Positions 9,401-17,510 of a stretch of 64,000 nucleotides of DNA are shown one piece after another. The notes beneath the pieces were generated by a model. That model did no database searches and was not told the DNA's origin. It saw only the letters and a list, made by a program, of their open reading frames with translations. The translations under genes were made by a program, and so were the position numbers. Source of the DNA: Woeseiaceae bacterium (lineage in GTDB: Bacteria; Pseudomonadota; Gammaproteobacteria; Steroidobacterales; Woeseiaceae); the NCBI GenBank assembly GCA_028277185.1, contig JANQGQ010000044.1:124001-188000 (forward strand), written 5' to 3'. Every line of letters starts with the position of its first letter. The first letter of the stretch is position 1.

Positions 9401-10982
9401 CGAAGACGAAAGCGGAGTTTGCGATGGAGAAGTACCGGTCGGAAGACCACGTACCGGTATCGGTGTAGGTCACATCCACGCGTTCGACAATCTCGGCGCC
9501 CTGTCCGTGGTAAGAGAGATTTGCCCTGCCTTCGCCGTCGTATCCGAACGTTGCGTATCGATTCAGATTGCCGTCGATAATGCCGGTAAGCGCGAAGGGG
9601 TAAGTGCCGTTTTCGTAGCGGTACTCACGCACGCTGTTGTCAGGGTAGGTGACAGTCGTAAGCCTTCCATCGGGGTCGTAGCCATAGGTATAGACGTTTC
9701 CGGAAGAGTCTGTAACCGTCGTGATCTGGTTGACTACGGTATTGTCACTCCACCAGGGGACTCCGGGTTGCGGATCGGCCGCGTAGCCGAAGTCCAGCTC
9801 ACGTCCGAATTGATCGGTGACTTTGTCGAGCCGACCCGTGCCATCGTACGAAAGAGTGACCGTGACGCCCGCACGATCGGCTATGCTCACCAGCTGACCG
9901 AGTGCATTGTAGATTTCCGTGGCGTCGGTCGGTGTGGTGACCTCCCAGCCTGAAGGCAAGTCGGTGATGGTGTAGTCAACATCCGCATCGGCAACCCATG
10001 AGCCGTTGTACTTGTTGAACACCAGAACGCGCCCATCTTCACGGTACAGGGTGGCACTTCGAATCGCCGGCGTTGTGATCACCACGATCCCGCGCTGATA
10101 CGTGTGACGCCAGTTTACGCCGATCGCGTCGGCTGCTACGGCTTTCCTTCCGCTCCACTGGCCCGGATCCATGAAGGTAAACGTTGGCGCCGCACTCTGA
10201 TCGAAGACAAACCGGTGGATGCCGTTTGCCGAGTCGCGCTCTCGTCCTGCATGGCTGTTGTAGAACCGCTGGAAGCTAAGGGGGTTGGGGCCGGTGCCCG
10301 TGTAGTCTTTTTCTACCTGGTACTTGTTACCGGTGCCGGCATTGATAGGGTTGCCAACCGAACACGAACCCTCGTTCTTGACGGGGCACCCGAGGTCCTT
10401 ACCCAACTCGGACTGATTGTCGTTGCGGTAACAATATCGGTCCGGGTAGGCACCGCTCTTCATTTTGTAGCCGTCAGGACATATAGCGTCGCGCCAGCGA
10501 TGAACCGCACCGGCAGGCCGGGTTACCGGCTGCGGTTGGCAAAACGGTGACGGGTGCAGCGTGACGTCGTACAGTGAGTAATTAGCGACGTCGAACCCCG
10601 CTATTCGAAGGGGAAAAGGCCCGGAGCCTTCACCTGGACAAGCCACCGAAAAATCCGGGTCGGGAACACCTCCGGACGCGGTTCGCATTTCGTCGTCCGC
10701 CCATCGCAAAAAACTCCAGATCGTGGCGGGACAGTCCACTCCGCTGTGCTGCGCCTCGGCGAAGTAATGCTGGGCGGCTTCGGGTTCCGACGGGAAGCGA
10801 AGCGCATTGAAGCAGAGCTGGGCCTTGTATTGGAAATCTGTTACACGCACTGATTGGCAGGTCTTGTTGCCTACTGGCTTACAATCGGCCGGAAACGATT
10901 GTGCGGTCGCCGGTTGCGCAAAGAGTGCGATGATCGTGCATGCAACGCAGACTACGGCCAGCTGAACTCGATCTCGCGTCAT
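6480..10982 (-). CDS. Rhs/YD-repeat polymorphic toxin protein with variable C-terminal tip
   Basis: This is a 1500-residue secreted Rhs protein. ATG 10982 is chosen because an AAAGGG ribosome site lies 7 bases upstream and the protein then starts with a signal peptide (MTRDRVQLAVVCVACTIIAL...ATAQS). The upstream start at 11021 gives 13 extra residues. A Cys-rich N-terminal region is followed by a DUF6531-like entry (GNPINAGTGNKYQVEKDY) and many YD repeats that build the shell encapsulating the toxin. The conserved core end is DPSTGRYLESDPIGLDGGLN...DYYGL (DYYGL replaces the usual DPxGL). After it comes a 127-residue tip: a Pro-rich linker, then a charged helical domain with CESLLRRIHNLQRKLDERWK, VRGHRKLINKDEQELR and a terminal CRQMC. 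No catalytic motif was recognised in the tip. Immunity-type genes follow directly. Confidence 0.93.
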   Translation of the reverse strand: MTRDRVQLAVVCVACTIIALFAQPATAQSFPADCKPVGNKTCQSVRVTDFQYKAQLCFNALRFPSEPEAAQHYFAEAQHSGVDCPATIWSFLRWADDEMRTASGGVPDPDFSVACPGEGSGPFPLRIAGFDVANYSLYDVTLHPSPFCQPQPVTRPAGAVHRWRDAICPDGYKMKSGAYPDRYCYRNDNQSELGKDLGCPVKNEGSCSVGNPINAGTGNKYQVEKDYTGTGPNPLSFQRFYNSHAGRERDSANGIHRFVFDQSAAPTFTFMDPGQWSGRKAVAADAIGVNWRHTYQRGIVVITTPAIRSATLYREDGRVLVFNKYNGSWVADADVDYTITDLPSGWEVTTPTDATEIYNALGQLVSIADRAGVTVTLSYDGTGRLDKVTDQFGRELDFGYAADPQPGVPWWSDNTVVNQITTVTDSSGNVYTYGYDPDGRLTTVTYPDNSVREYRYENGTYPFALTGIIDGNLNRYATFGYDGEGRANLSYHGQGAEIVERVDVTYTDTGTWSSDRYFSIANSAFVFGQGTAESYTRSTTFSRRLGVSRMDSSTRGSRTESRTYDARGNVERHTDLNGNTVYRTYNARNLETLRREAENDPLERDITTTWHPTYRLPDVITEPNRTTDYDYYPNGDIQRVTITSLNSSGTEDLSTDGNRTRVWNYQYNAYGQVTSIDGPRVDVADVTTLDYYDEPTCPTGNGKCGQLEFIIDAEGNRTDFNEYYADGRLKRMTDPNGLSTQYEYDNRRRLTRITLTDGATSRVTEYSYDNAGQLDLVTFPNGLILDYEWTSAHLLDYVEDNLGNRIDYEYDAHGNQTAEYSKDPAGVIRNALATTYDDFGFVDTVTSGTLASGNSITTDFDYDPLGNLDRIVDADSRITDYTVDALGRAHRITDALLNDTDYGFDTQDNVSLVTAPNGATTSLPHDGLGNLDEEVSPDRGAIDFDYDDAGNLKVKLDARGRQTLYEYDRLDRLTTVTLDSGATIVYEYDDVGSNARGRLRRITDSTGETSWTYNKFGDVTSKTQQIGTVSLTTDYHYSANGQLEWMRLPSGKVVHYGYNLFLPNSVTVDTQLILSGAEYEPFGPVRAWTWGNSMPNSRSYDTRGLLVGQTMLTDNRVLGYDSVGRLTTLDDGRPSPGFDYSKLIPSSGDYTHTILPYSNRLDTAPGPVAKDYDYDAAGNVTSDGIHSYGYDDRGRLVSVDAGVTATYQHNGQGQRVRKDSGGVTTLFVYDEAGNLLGEYDATGTPVLEHVWFNGAPVAVLDGASTYYVHTDHLGTPRVISDGATEIWHWLSTPFGTTAAEEDPDADLISFTYNLRFPGQYYDAETALHYNYFRTYDPSTGRYLESDPIGLDGGLNTYAYVDSNPLGYVDYYGLSSTIVLPRPIVVPRPFPVPAESVDPVLPIPKSDSVVPTWDDFARNMWPDPKQRQRCESLLRRIHNLQRKLDERWKKLESNPRELAERVSPTERLRESVRGHRKLINKDEQELRKREREYDKECRQMC
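6483..6863 (-). other. Rhs C-terminal toxin tip (127 residues, activity unknown)
   Basis: This is the stretch after the DYYGL core boundary. The first 50 residues are rich in Pro and Val (VLPRPIVVPRPFPVPAE). The last 75 are predicted helical and strongly charged, with three Cys. V-R-G-H-R and N-P-x-x-L-A-E-R-V-S-P are its most distinctive motifs. GC content falls visibly here relative to the core, the usual mark of exchanged Rhs tips. Confidence 0.7.
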
Positions 10983-11025
10983 GGGTTTACCCTTTAGGCA
11001 AAACGGATGTCTGTTGATCACTGAC

Positions 11026-13371
11026 TCAAGGCCCCTGTAACTCGACCTGAAGCGAGCCGGTAGCAGCCCGGTGCGGCTCCAGTCTTACGGTGTAGGCGCC
11101 GACGTTCAGGCTCGGCAGATTCAAGGTGGCGCTGGTGGTGCCGCTCACGAAGCCGACCTGGCTGCCGCCTGCGTTGTACACGCGCAGGTAGATGCTCTTG
11201 CCGGCCGGTGTCGTCGAGATAGAACTCATGTTGAGTGCGACCGTCTGTCCCGCCGTGGCCGTGAAGTCGAACTGTGCCATCTGGCCCGGTACCGTCATCG
11301 CCACGGTTTGCGGTGTATCGAGGGCCAGCGTGCCGCCGTCGACGTAGTGCGACAGCGTCAAGGTATAGCCCGCCACCGCGGTGTTGCTCGCCGGCCAGAC
11401 GACGACGGTGTACTCCCCCGTCTCCGGTACGTTACGCAGGTCCTCGGAACAGCCCGGGTTGTCGGAGGTCCGGCAGGTCATCGAGGTCCATTGCGACCCA
11501 TCCGGGCGATAGGCGCGGACGTAGACGCTGGACCCTACCGTCACCGACAGGTCCGTCACGCCCAGACTCAGATCGTCACCCGCCGTGGCAGTGAACGTGA
11601 AACGGCCTTCCTGGCCCGCGACGGTCGTGCCGAAGGTCTGGCTGCTGCCGTCGTCGGGCAACGTCCCGAGCAGCCCGCTCGCCAGTTCCACGGTCGCCGA
11701 GCCGGTAGCGGCGCGGTTCGGCTCCAGGCGTACGGTGTAGGTGCCGGCGTTCAGGTTCAGCAGATTCAACGTGGCGCTGGTGGTGCCGGTCTTCCCGGCA
11801 ATCTGGCTGCCAGCGGAGTCGAGCACCTGCAGGTAGACGGTCCTGCCGGCCGGTGTCATCGATATCGACCGTATGTTCAGCGCGACCGTCTGTCCCGCCG
11901 TGGCCGTGAAGTCGAACTGTGCCATCTGGCCCGGTACCGTCATCGCCACGGTTTGCGGTGTATCGAGAGCCAGCGTGCCGCCGTCGACGTAGTGCGACAG
12001 CGTCAAGGTATAACTCACCACCGCGGTGCTGCTCCACGGCCAGACGACGACGGCGTACTCACCCGTCTCCGGTACGTTACGCAGGTCCTCGGAACAGCCC
12101 GGATTATCGGAGGTTCGGCAGCTCATCGAGGTCCATTGCGACCCGTCCGGGCGATAGACGCGGACGTAGACGCCGGACCCTACCGTCACCGACAGGTCCG
12201 TCACGCCCAGACTCAGATCGTCTCCCGCCGTGGCCGTGAAGACGAATGTGGATCGCTCTCCCGGAAACGTCCCGGTGTGGCTGGATGACGTGCCGCTGGA
12301 ATCCAGTTGCGGACCCAGCTCCAGCAAGGCCGAAATCGCCAGCGCCGTGCTGAATATCGAGTCGAAGACCATTGTGTACTGGCCTGCTGCCAGCGGCGGC
12401 ACATTGATCGTCGACGGACCGGTAGCGGAGACGGAGCCGGACAGAATGCTGGCACCCGATGGTGAATAGAGCGTGTAGCCAACAGTTGATCCGGGCGGGG
12501 TGGTTTCGATCGACAGTATTCTGAAGAGCAGCCAGCGGCTTTCGACGGCATCGAACTCGAAAACGGCGTAGCCACCGGCTTGCTCTATGCTCAGGTTCTC
12601 GGTCGCGTCGAGCGCCAAAGTCGATACTCCCGCTACGCTCTCCGAATCGAGCCACGATGGAACGACGTTGAGTGTCTCTGTGCTCGTCGTCTGACCATAC
12701 GAAGTGTTGACGAGGATCTGGCCCGAGGTATCAGGCGCTTCAACTACTGCTTCGTCATTCGAAAGCGAGACGACATTTAAGGGCGATCCGGCGACGGAAA
12801 AGGAGGTAGTACCCGGGTCAAGATTCAAGTTAGCACCGCTTATCAAAACCGGATCGCCTGGGTTGACGATCAGCGGGGCAAAGCCGGCGATCTCGGGAAT
12901 CAGAACCGTGAAGTCGGTAGCGCTTGCCGCACTGCTGCCGCCGGCCTCCACAACGATCGGTCCGGACTGAGCACCCAGCGGCACGGTGACTTCGAGCGTC
13001 GTGGCAGATACGCTGTTGACGATTGCCGGAACGCCGCCGAAGCGTACGTCGTTCTGGGCCGGTGTCTGATCGAAACCTGAACCGATGATGGTGACCTGCG
13101 TTCCCGCCGGCCCTGACGATGGATTGAACGAACCAATCACGATACCGCCACCCTGGGCTTGACGCAGTGCAACCCTGTTTCCGTTGGCGTCGTAGTCGTA
13201 GGCTATTGCCGAGCCATCCGGGTATACCACGAGGACGAGTCTGTCCATTTCGTCGTACACATACTGCGTCGTCTCCGCGAGCCCCGTCGCCGGGAGAAGC
13301 AGACTCAGAATCAGCAATATCAACGCGCCGTTGGCGAGCGTGGCACACAGAGAGATCGGCAATCGGAACAT
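11026..13371 (-). CDS. secreted protein with YD repeats, IPT/TIG domains and duplicated PPC-like domains
   Basis: A signal peptide (MFRLPISLCATLANGALILLILSLLLPATGLAE) precedes two YD repeats (YVYDEMDRLVLVVYPDG, IAYDYDANGNRV). Next are IPT/TIG immunoglobulin-like domains (IGSFNPSSGPAGTQVTIIGS; a second from about residue 150) and then PPC-like beta domains to the end. The last 430 residues are two tandem 215-residue copies, each with FTATAGDDLSLGVTDLSVTV and DTPQTVAMTVPGQMAQFDFT. ATG 13371 starts right at the signal peptide with AGGA upstream; ATG 13392 (seven residues longer) is the alternative. Only 43 bp separate its stop from the rhs start, so the two are probably co-transcribed. YD repeats link it functionally to the Rhs protein, perhaps as a surface partner. 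The exact role is unknown. Confidence 0.85.
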   Translation of the reverse strand: MFRLPISLCATLANGALILLILSLLLPATGLAETTQYVYDEMDRLVLVVYPDGSAIAYDYDANGNRVALRQAQGGGIVIGSFNPSSGPAGTQVTIIGSGFDQTPAQNDVRFGGVPAIVNSVSATTLEVTVPLGAQSGPIVVEAGGSSAASATDFTVLIPEIAGFAPLIVNPGDPVLISGANLNLDPGTTSFSVAGSPLNVVSLSNDEAVVEAPDTSGQILVNTSYGQTTSTETLNVVPSWLDSESVAGVSTLALDATENLSIEQAGGYAVFEFDAVESRWLLFRILSIETTPPGSTVGYTLYSPSGASILSGSVSATGPSTINVPPLAAGQYTMVFDSIFSTALAISALLELGPQLDSSGTSSSHTGTFPGERSTFVFTATAGDDLSLGVTDLSVTVGSGVYVRVYRPDGSQWTSMSCRTSDNPGCSEDLRNVPETGEYAVVVWPWSSTAVVSYTLTLSHYVDGGTLALDTPQTVAMTVPGQMAQFDFTATAGQTVALNIRSISMTPAGRTVYLQVLDSAGSQIAGKTGTTSATLNLLNLNAGTYTVRLEPNRAATGSATVELASGLLGTLPDDGSSQTFGTTVAGQEGRFTFTATAGDDLSLGVTDLSVTVGSSVYVRAYRPDGSQWTSMTCRTSDNPGCSEDLRNVPETGEYTVVVWPASNTAVAGYTLTLSHYVDGGTLALDTPQTVAMTVPGQMAQFDFTATAGQTVALNMSSISTTPAGKSIYLRVYNAGGSQVGFVSGTTSATLNLPSLNVGAYTVRLEPHRAATGSLQVELQGP
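11029..12318 (-). repeat. tandem 645-bp in-frame duplication in the TIG/PPC gene
   Basis: Matching landmarks are exactly 645 bp apart: the codons for TATAGDDLSLG at about 11582 and 12227, and those for CP-rich VAMTVPGQMAQFDF at about 11251 and 11896. The unit is 215 codons and the two copies remain highly similar, so the duplication is recent or kept alike by conversion. Outer limits are approximate. Confidence 0.85.
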
Positions 13372-14009
13372 CGGCTCGTGTCCTATCGACATTTCTATTC
13401 GCGTAGGCGCCTGTCGGCGACCTCAGCGTCCGTTGCTCCATCTGAGCCTGCCGAATCGAGAGTGTTGTGAGCAGAAACGTAGCCAGGGTGAACTCGACAG
13501 ATGTACCGTTCGTTACGGCATCCCGAACGGCGTTGACTACGTTTCTCCCCGGGTTCTCCGCATCGTCGAATTGCTTGGCAGACAGACCGGCTCGTGTGGA
13601 GCGTTCTCGCGCCGCGAAGACTTCAAAATTTGTTGTTCGATGTCAAACACGATCGGAAGGGACCAAATCCGTTCACGTCAGAAGCCGTCAAGCGGTAGTT
13701 GCGCTGGGATGTGAAGTGTTTGAGCTCGGGACTCGACTTGTCGTCGGGCAAACGACTGTCGCAGCATAAGAAACCAGAATTAGACTCAGTCTTACTTGTC
13801 GACGCGGAAATCGTGCCCTATTTTGATCTGCTGCCTGACCCAAATCTCGCGTACCCGGATCCAGTCCCAATCGCCGACTTCTATGTCGGTTTCGTGACAA
13901 ATCTGGTTACGAAAATTTCTATTCGGCCGCACTGCAAAACTGCGTTTTGCGCAAACCAGAGCGGAGTAAGTGCCCCTCTATCGTCAGATATCGTGGCGAG
14001 CGCACGCGG
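13372..14009. other. intergenic region without a supported gene
   Basis: About 640 bp separate the start of the toxin operon from the end of ndh. Several open frames on the plus strand are possible, but none has a ribosome site, a conserved motif or normal codon use. The right half is AT-richer than the chromosome. A 7-bp perfect hairpin (GCAAAAC TGC GTTTTGC) lies at 13934-13950. The promoter of the minus-strand toxin operon should be in the left part, but I could not pick boxes with confidence. Confidence 0.5.
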
Positions 14010-15392
14010 CTAGTGCAGCTTGACCTCCGCGCGCGTGGCCTTGTAGATGCGGTCGCCGAGCATGATCAACAGCGTAGAGAACGGCCCGTGGACGGATGCC
14101 TGATGCATTCGATACAGCGACAGGTAGACCAGCCGCGCGATCCAGCCCTCCACGAACACCGTACCGCGGACGAGATTTCCCATGAGGTTGCCGATGGTCG
14201 AAAACTTGCTCAGGCTGACGAGGCTGCCGAAGTCGCGATAGACGAACGGCTTGAGATGACGCCCCTTGCGTTCCGCGATGATGTTTCTCGCTGTGACGGC
14301 CGCCATTTGGTGCGCGGCCTGTGCGCGTGGCGGTACTTCGGTTCCGTCCTTTGCGGTGAAAGCACAGCAGTCGCCGAGGGCGTAGACGTTGTCGTAACCC
14401 CTGACCTTGAGATCGTCGCTCACCTCGACGCGACCGAGGCGGTCCACCGGGAATCCCGACGCCGCAAGCCAGTCCGGCGCCTTGACGCCTGCCGCCCAGA
14501 CGCTCAGGTCCGCGGGCAGGGTCTCGCCTTCGCTGGTGACGACCGCCGTCTCCGTCACTTCCGACACGCGCGTGCCGACGCGAACGTTGACGCCGATGCG
14601 TTCCAGTTCCTTTTGCACGGACACCCCGATCCGGTCGGGCAGGCGCGGCAGAAGTATTGGCGCCGCCTCGACGATCGAGACTTTGAGACTGTCCCCCGAG
14701 AAGTGATCGAAGCCGTATTCCCGGAGCCGTTGCACGACGTTGTGCATGTCGGCGGCGAGTTCGACGCCCGTGGCGCCGCCGCCGACGATGGCGATCGACA
14801 AAACCGAGCTTGCGTCCTCAAGGGAGTTGACGCGGTGCAACGCGCTCGTGAAGTCCTTGTGAAAGCGCTCCGCCTGCTCCCGCGAGTCGAGTTGCTTCGA
14901 GTACGTCACTACGCCGGGGATGCCGAAATCGTTGCTGAGGCTGCCGATGCACACGGCCAGCGTTCCGTAGTCGATCTTACGGCCCGGCATCATCTCGTTG
15001 CCGTCGCCGTCACGGACCGCATCGAGCGTGATTCGCCTCGCGTCCAGATCGATCGCGGTGGCCCGACCGAGAAGAAACCGGAAGCCGTGCTTGCGCGCCA
15101 GCATGCGATAGCTGGCTTCGTCGTGATAGCTGTTCATCGAACCGGTGGCGACTTCGTGGAACAGCGGCTTCCAGATGTGCGTCGGGTTCTTGTCGATCAG
15201 GACGACTTCGACGCCGGCGTCGCGCCGGAACTTGCGGCCGAGCTTGACGACCAGCTCGAGTCCGCCGGCGCCGCCGCCAATGACGACGATGCGATGCGCG
15301 TCACCGGCCGCTGCGAGCGTTTCGGTTTCGGCGGCCGCGACCCCGCCCGTCGCCGGCCCGTCGGGATGCTGCGTCGGTGCTGGGGCTGCCAT
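14010..15392 (-). CDS. ndh: type II NADH dehydrogenase
   Basis: This non-proton-pumping, FAD-containing enzyme passes electrons from NADH to quinone at the inner membrane. Two Rossmann folds are seen: RIVVIGGGAGGLELVVKLG (FAD, about residues 34-52) and SIAIVGGGATGVELAADM (NADH, about residues 195-212). Family landmarks are HIWKPLFHEVATGSM, WAAGVKAP, NVYALGDCC and the quinone-site AAHQMA. The C-terminus has the usual amphipathic/hydrophobic membrane segments (VYLSLYRMHQASVHGPFSTLLIML). The N-terminus carries about 30 extra residues rich in Ala and Pro before the first beta-strand; the true start could be further in, though no better one with a ribosome site is evident. The gene is monocistronic, with gnd following on the same strand 1 kb downstream of its start. 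Confidence 0.93.
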   Translation of the reverse strand: MAAPAPTQHPDGPATGGVAAAETETLAAAGDAHRIVVIGGGAGGLELVVKLGRKFRRDAGVEVVLIDKNPTHIWKPLFHEVATGSMNSYHDEASYRMLARKHGFRFLLGRATAIDLDARRITLDAVRDGDGNEMMPGRKIDYGTLAVCIGSLSNDFGIPGVVTYSKQLDSREQAERFHKDFTSALHRVNSLEDASSVLSIAIVGGGATGVELAADMHNVVQRLREYGFDHFSGDSLKVSIVEAAPILLPRLPDRIGVSVQKELERIGVNVRVGTRVSEVTETAVVTSEGETLPADLSVWAAGVKAPDWLAASGFPVDRLGRVEVSDDLKVRGYDNVYALGDCCAFTAKDGTEVPPRAQAAHQMAAVTARNIIAERKGRHLKPFVYRDFGSLVSLSKFSTIGNLMGNLVRGTVFVEGWIARLVYLSLYRMHQASVHGPFSTLLIMLGDRIYKATRAEVKLH

Positions 15393-15471
15393 TGCGGGTC
15401 CTTTTTATGCGTCCGTCGCGATCGATTGTGCAACGCAGCGTAGCAGGACGCAAAGTGGGGCCTGGGTCGCG

Positions 15472-16398
15472 TCAGTCGCCGGGCGGATCTTCGTTCCCGT
15501 ACACGGCGTGGCCGCCGAAAGCCTGACGCATCTTCGCGAGGAGCCGCGCCGAGTAGTCCTGTTGCCCCTGGCTCTGGAAGCGCGCCATCAGCGCGAGGCT
15601 CATGACCGGCGTCGGCACGCCCTGTTCGATGGCCTCCAACGCGGTCCAGCGGCCCTCGCCGGAGTCGGCTACGTAGGCGTCGACCGCGTCGAGGCTCTGG
15701 TCGTCGGCGAGCACGGCCGTCGTGAGGTCCAAAAGCCAGCTGCGAACGACGCTGCCGTGCCGCCAGGTCTCCGCGATGCCGGCGAGATCGAGTTCGAAGT
15801 CGTCGCGGCCCTTCAACAGGGTGAAGCCCTCGGCATACGCCTGCATCATGCCGTACTCGATGCCGTTGTGGATCATCTTGACGAAGTGACCGCTGCCCGC
15901 GGGCCCCGTATGGATCAGTCCGGTCGCGGCGTCCGGCGCCAGCGCCTCGAGCGCCGGGCGGACCAGCTCGTAAGCATCCTTCGCGCCGCCGACCATCAGG
16001 CAATAGCCGTTCGCGAGTCCCCAGACGCCGCCCGAGACGCCCGCGTCGACGAAGTGCAGGCCGCGCTCTGAGGCAAGCGCCGCCCTCCGCATCGAATCCT
16101 TGAACCAGGAGTTGGCGCCGTCGACCAGCACGTCGCCCGGCGACAGGCAATCCAGCAGTTCGGTGACGGCGCCTTCGGTCACGTCGCCGGCAGGCAGCAT
16201 GAGCCAGACGCGCCGCGGCGCGTCGAGTTTCGCGACGACGTCCTCGAGCGAGTCGGCGGCCGTCAGACCGGCTTCGCTGACGAGTGTCGCCGTCAGGTCC
16301 GTGTCGCGATTGTAGCCGACCACGTCGATACCGCTTGCGAGCAGCCTGCGGGCCATGTTGCCGCCCATCTTGCCGAGCCCGATCATTCCGATTTGCAT
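15472..16398 (-). CDS. gnd: 6-phosphogluconate dehydrogenase, decarboxylating (short NAD-type)
   Basis: The enzyme oxidatively decarboxylates 6-phosphogluconate to ribulose 5-phosphate in the pentose phosphate pathway. ATG 16398 starts MQIGMIGLGKMGGNMARRL, the beta-alpha-beta dinucleotide fold. Also seen are VDGANSWFKDS, the substrate motif DAGVSGGVWGLANGYCLMVGG (about residues 117-137) and GSGHFVKMIHNGIEYGMMQAYAEG with the catalytic Lys-x-x-His-Asn. At 308 residues it is the short GndA/YqeC class, often NAD-preferring, not the 470-residue E. coli type. The open frame extends upstream to 17022 but without conserved sequence. No zwf or other pentose-phosphate gene is adjacent, and the gene stands alone between ndh and ppk2. 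Confidence 0.93.
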   Translation of the reverse strand: MQIGMIGLGKMGGNMARRLLASGIDVVGYNRDTDLTATLVSEAGLTAADSLEDVVAKLDAPRRVWLMLPAGDVTEGAVTELLDCLSPGDVLVDGANSWFKDSMRRAALASERGLHFVDAGVSGGVWGLANGYCLMVGGAKDAYELVRPALEALAPDAATGLIHTGPAGSGHFVKMIHNGIEYGMMQAYAEGFTLLKGRDDFELDLAGIAETWRHGSVVRSWLLDLTTAVLADDQSLDAVDAYVADSGEGRWTALEAIEQGVPTPVMSLALMARFQSQGQQDYSARLLAKMRQAFGGHAVYGNEDPPGD

Positions 16399-16472
16399 TG
16401 GCGATCTCCGCGGTTCGTTAGCGGCATTATTGCTGGTGTACCCGGCGGTGCAAACCGCCGGCGGCCGTTTCG

Positions 16473-17393
16473 TCAGTACTTCTCGGGAACGTAAAGCTCC
16501 GGGGGCAGGGTCGCGCGCTCGTACTCGGGATTGAACACGCGGTCCGGCAGGGCCGCCTTCTCGGCCGGTATGTCCTCGTAGGGGATCTGTGCGAGAAGAT
16601 GTGCCATGCAGTTCAGTCGCGCGCGCTTCTTGTCGTTGGCTTTCACGATGAACCACGGCGCTTCGGGGATGCTGGTCCGCGCGAACGTGATTTCCTTGGC
16701 TTTCGTGTACTCCTCCCAACGGATTCTCGACTGCAGATCCATCGGGCTCAGTTTCCACTGTTTGAGCGGATCGTGAATGCGCATCAGGAAGCGCAGCTGC
16801 TGCTCGGCGTCGGTGATTGAGAACCAGTACTTGATCAGGCGGATGCCCGACCGCACGAGCATCCGCTCGAACTCCGGAGCATCCTTGAGGAATTCCTCCA
16901 CCTCGGCCGGCGTGGCGAAGCCCATGACGCGCTCGACGCCCGAGCGGTTGTACCAGGAACGATCGAACAGAACGATCTCGCCGCCCGACGGCAGGTGCGG
17001 GACGTAGCGCTGGAAGTACCACTGAGTGCGTTCGTGCTCGGTCGGTTTCGGCAGCGCGACGATGCGGCAGACACGGGGGTCGAGCCTCTGTGTAATCCGC
17101 TTGATCACGCTGCCCTTGCCGGCAGCGTCGCGGCCCTCGAAGATGACCAGAACCTTCTCGCCGCTGCGCACAACCCAGTCCTGCAGCCGGATCAGCTCGG
17201 CCTGGAGCCTCAGAAGCTCGCGGAAGTACCGCTCGCGCGGCATCGTCGCCGGGCGGTTTTTGCGATAGACCTTGCGGATCTCGAGCGATAAGGCCGGCTC
17301 CGAGAGTTCGAGCTCGTAGTCCTCGTCCAGCGTGTCCTCGAGTTCGGCCTCGAGCCAGTCTTTGTCGTAGCGCTCTGTGTCGTGCTCAGCCAT
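16473..17393 (-). CDS. ppk2: polyphosphate kinase 2
   Basis: PPK2 transfers phosphate between polyphosphate and nucleoside diphosphates or monophosphates. The 306-residue single-domain form shows the Walker A loop FEGRDAAGKGSVIKRI, the Walker B region EIVLFDRSWYNRSGVERVMGF, the lid segment and the C-terminal SPMDLQSRIRWEEYTKAKE and FIVKANDKKRARLN motifs. ATG 17393 gives MAEHDTERYDKDWLEAELEDTLDEDYELELSEP, an acidic head common in class I PPK2; the open frame upstream is not conserved. One-domain class I enzymes usually make ATP or GTP from the diphosphate, but the subclass needs alignment to prove. It is divergent from the phosphodiesterase gene, with a 117-bp shared promoter region. Confidence 0.93.
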   Translation of the reverse strand: MAEHDTERYDKDWLEAELEDTLDEDYELELSEPALSLEIRKVYRKNRPATMPRERYFRELLRLQAELIRLQDWVVRSGEKVLVIFEGRDAAGKGSVIKRITQRLDPRVCRIVALPKPTEHERTQWYFQRYVPHLPSGGEIVLFDRSWYNRSGVERVMGFATPAEVEEFLKDAPEFERMLVRSGIRLIKYWFSITDAEQQLRFLMRIHDPLKQWKLSPMDLQSRIRWEEYTKAKEITFARTSIPEAPWFIVKANDKKRARLNCMAHLLAQIPYEDIPAEKAALPDRVFNPEYERATLPPELYVPEKY

Positions 17394-17510
17394 CGGGACG
17401 CCGTCGTATCCATGTGCCAACAGGGCTGCAGTGTAACGCGGTTTCGTCCGCCGTCCCGAAATGACCCGCCGCGTAATGAACTCGCCAAACGCAGACGCTA
17501 TCCTCCGCGA

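Noticed and set aside
13331..14013. Plus-strand open frames of 100-127 codons between the toxin operon and ndh
   Set aside because: Overlap one another, lack ribosome sites, have no motif and unusual residue composition for this genome.
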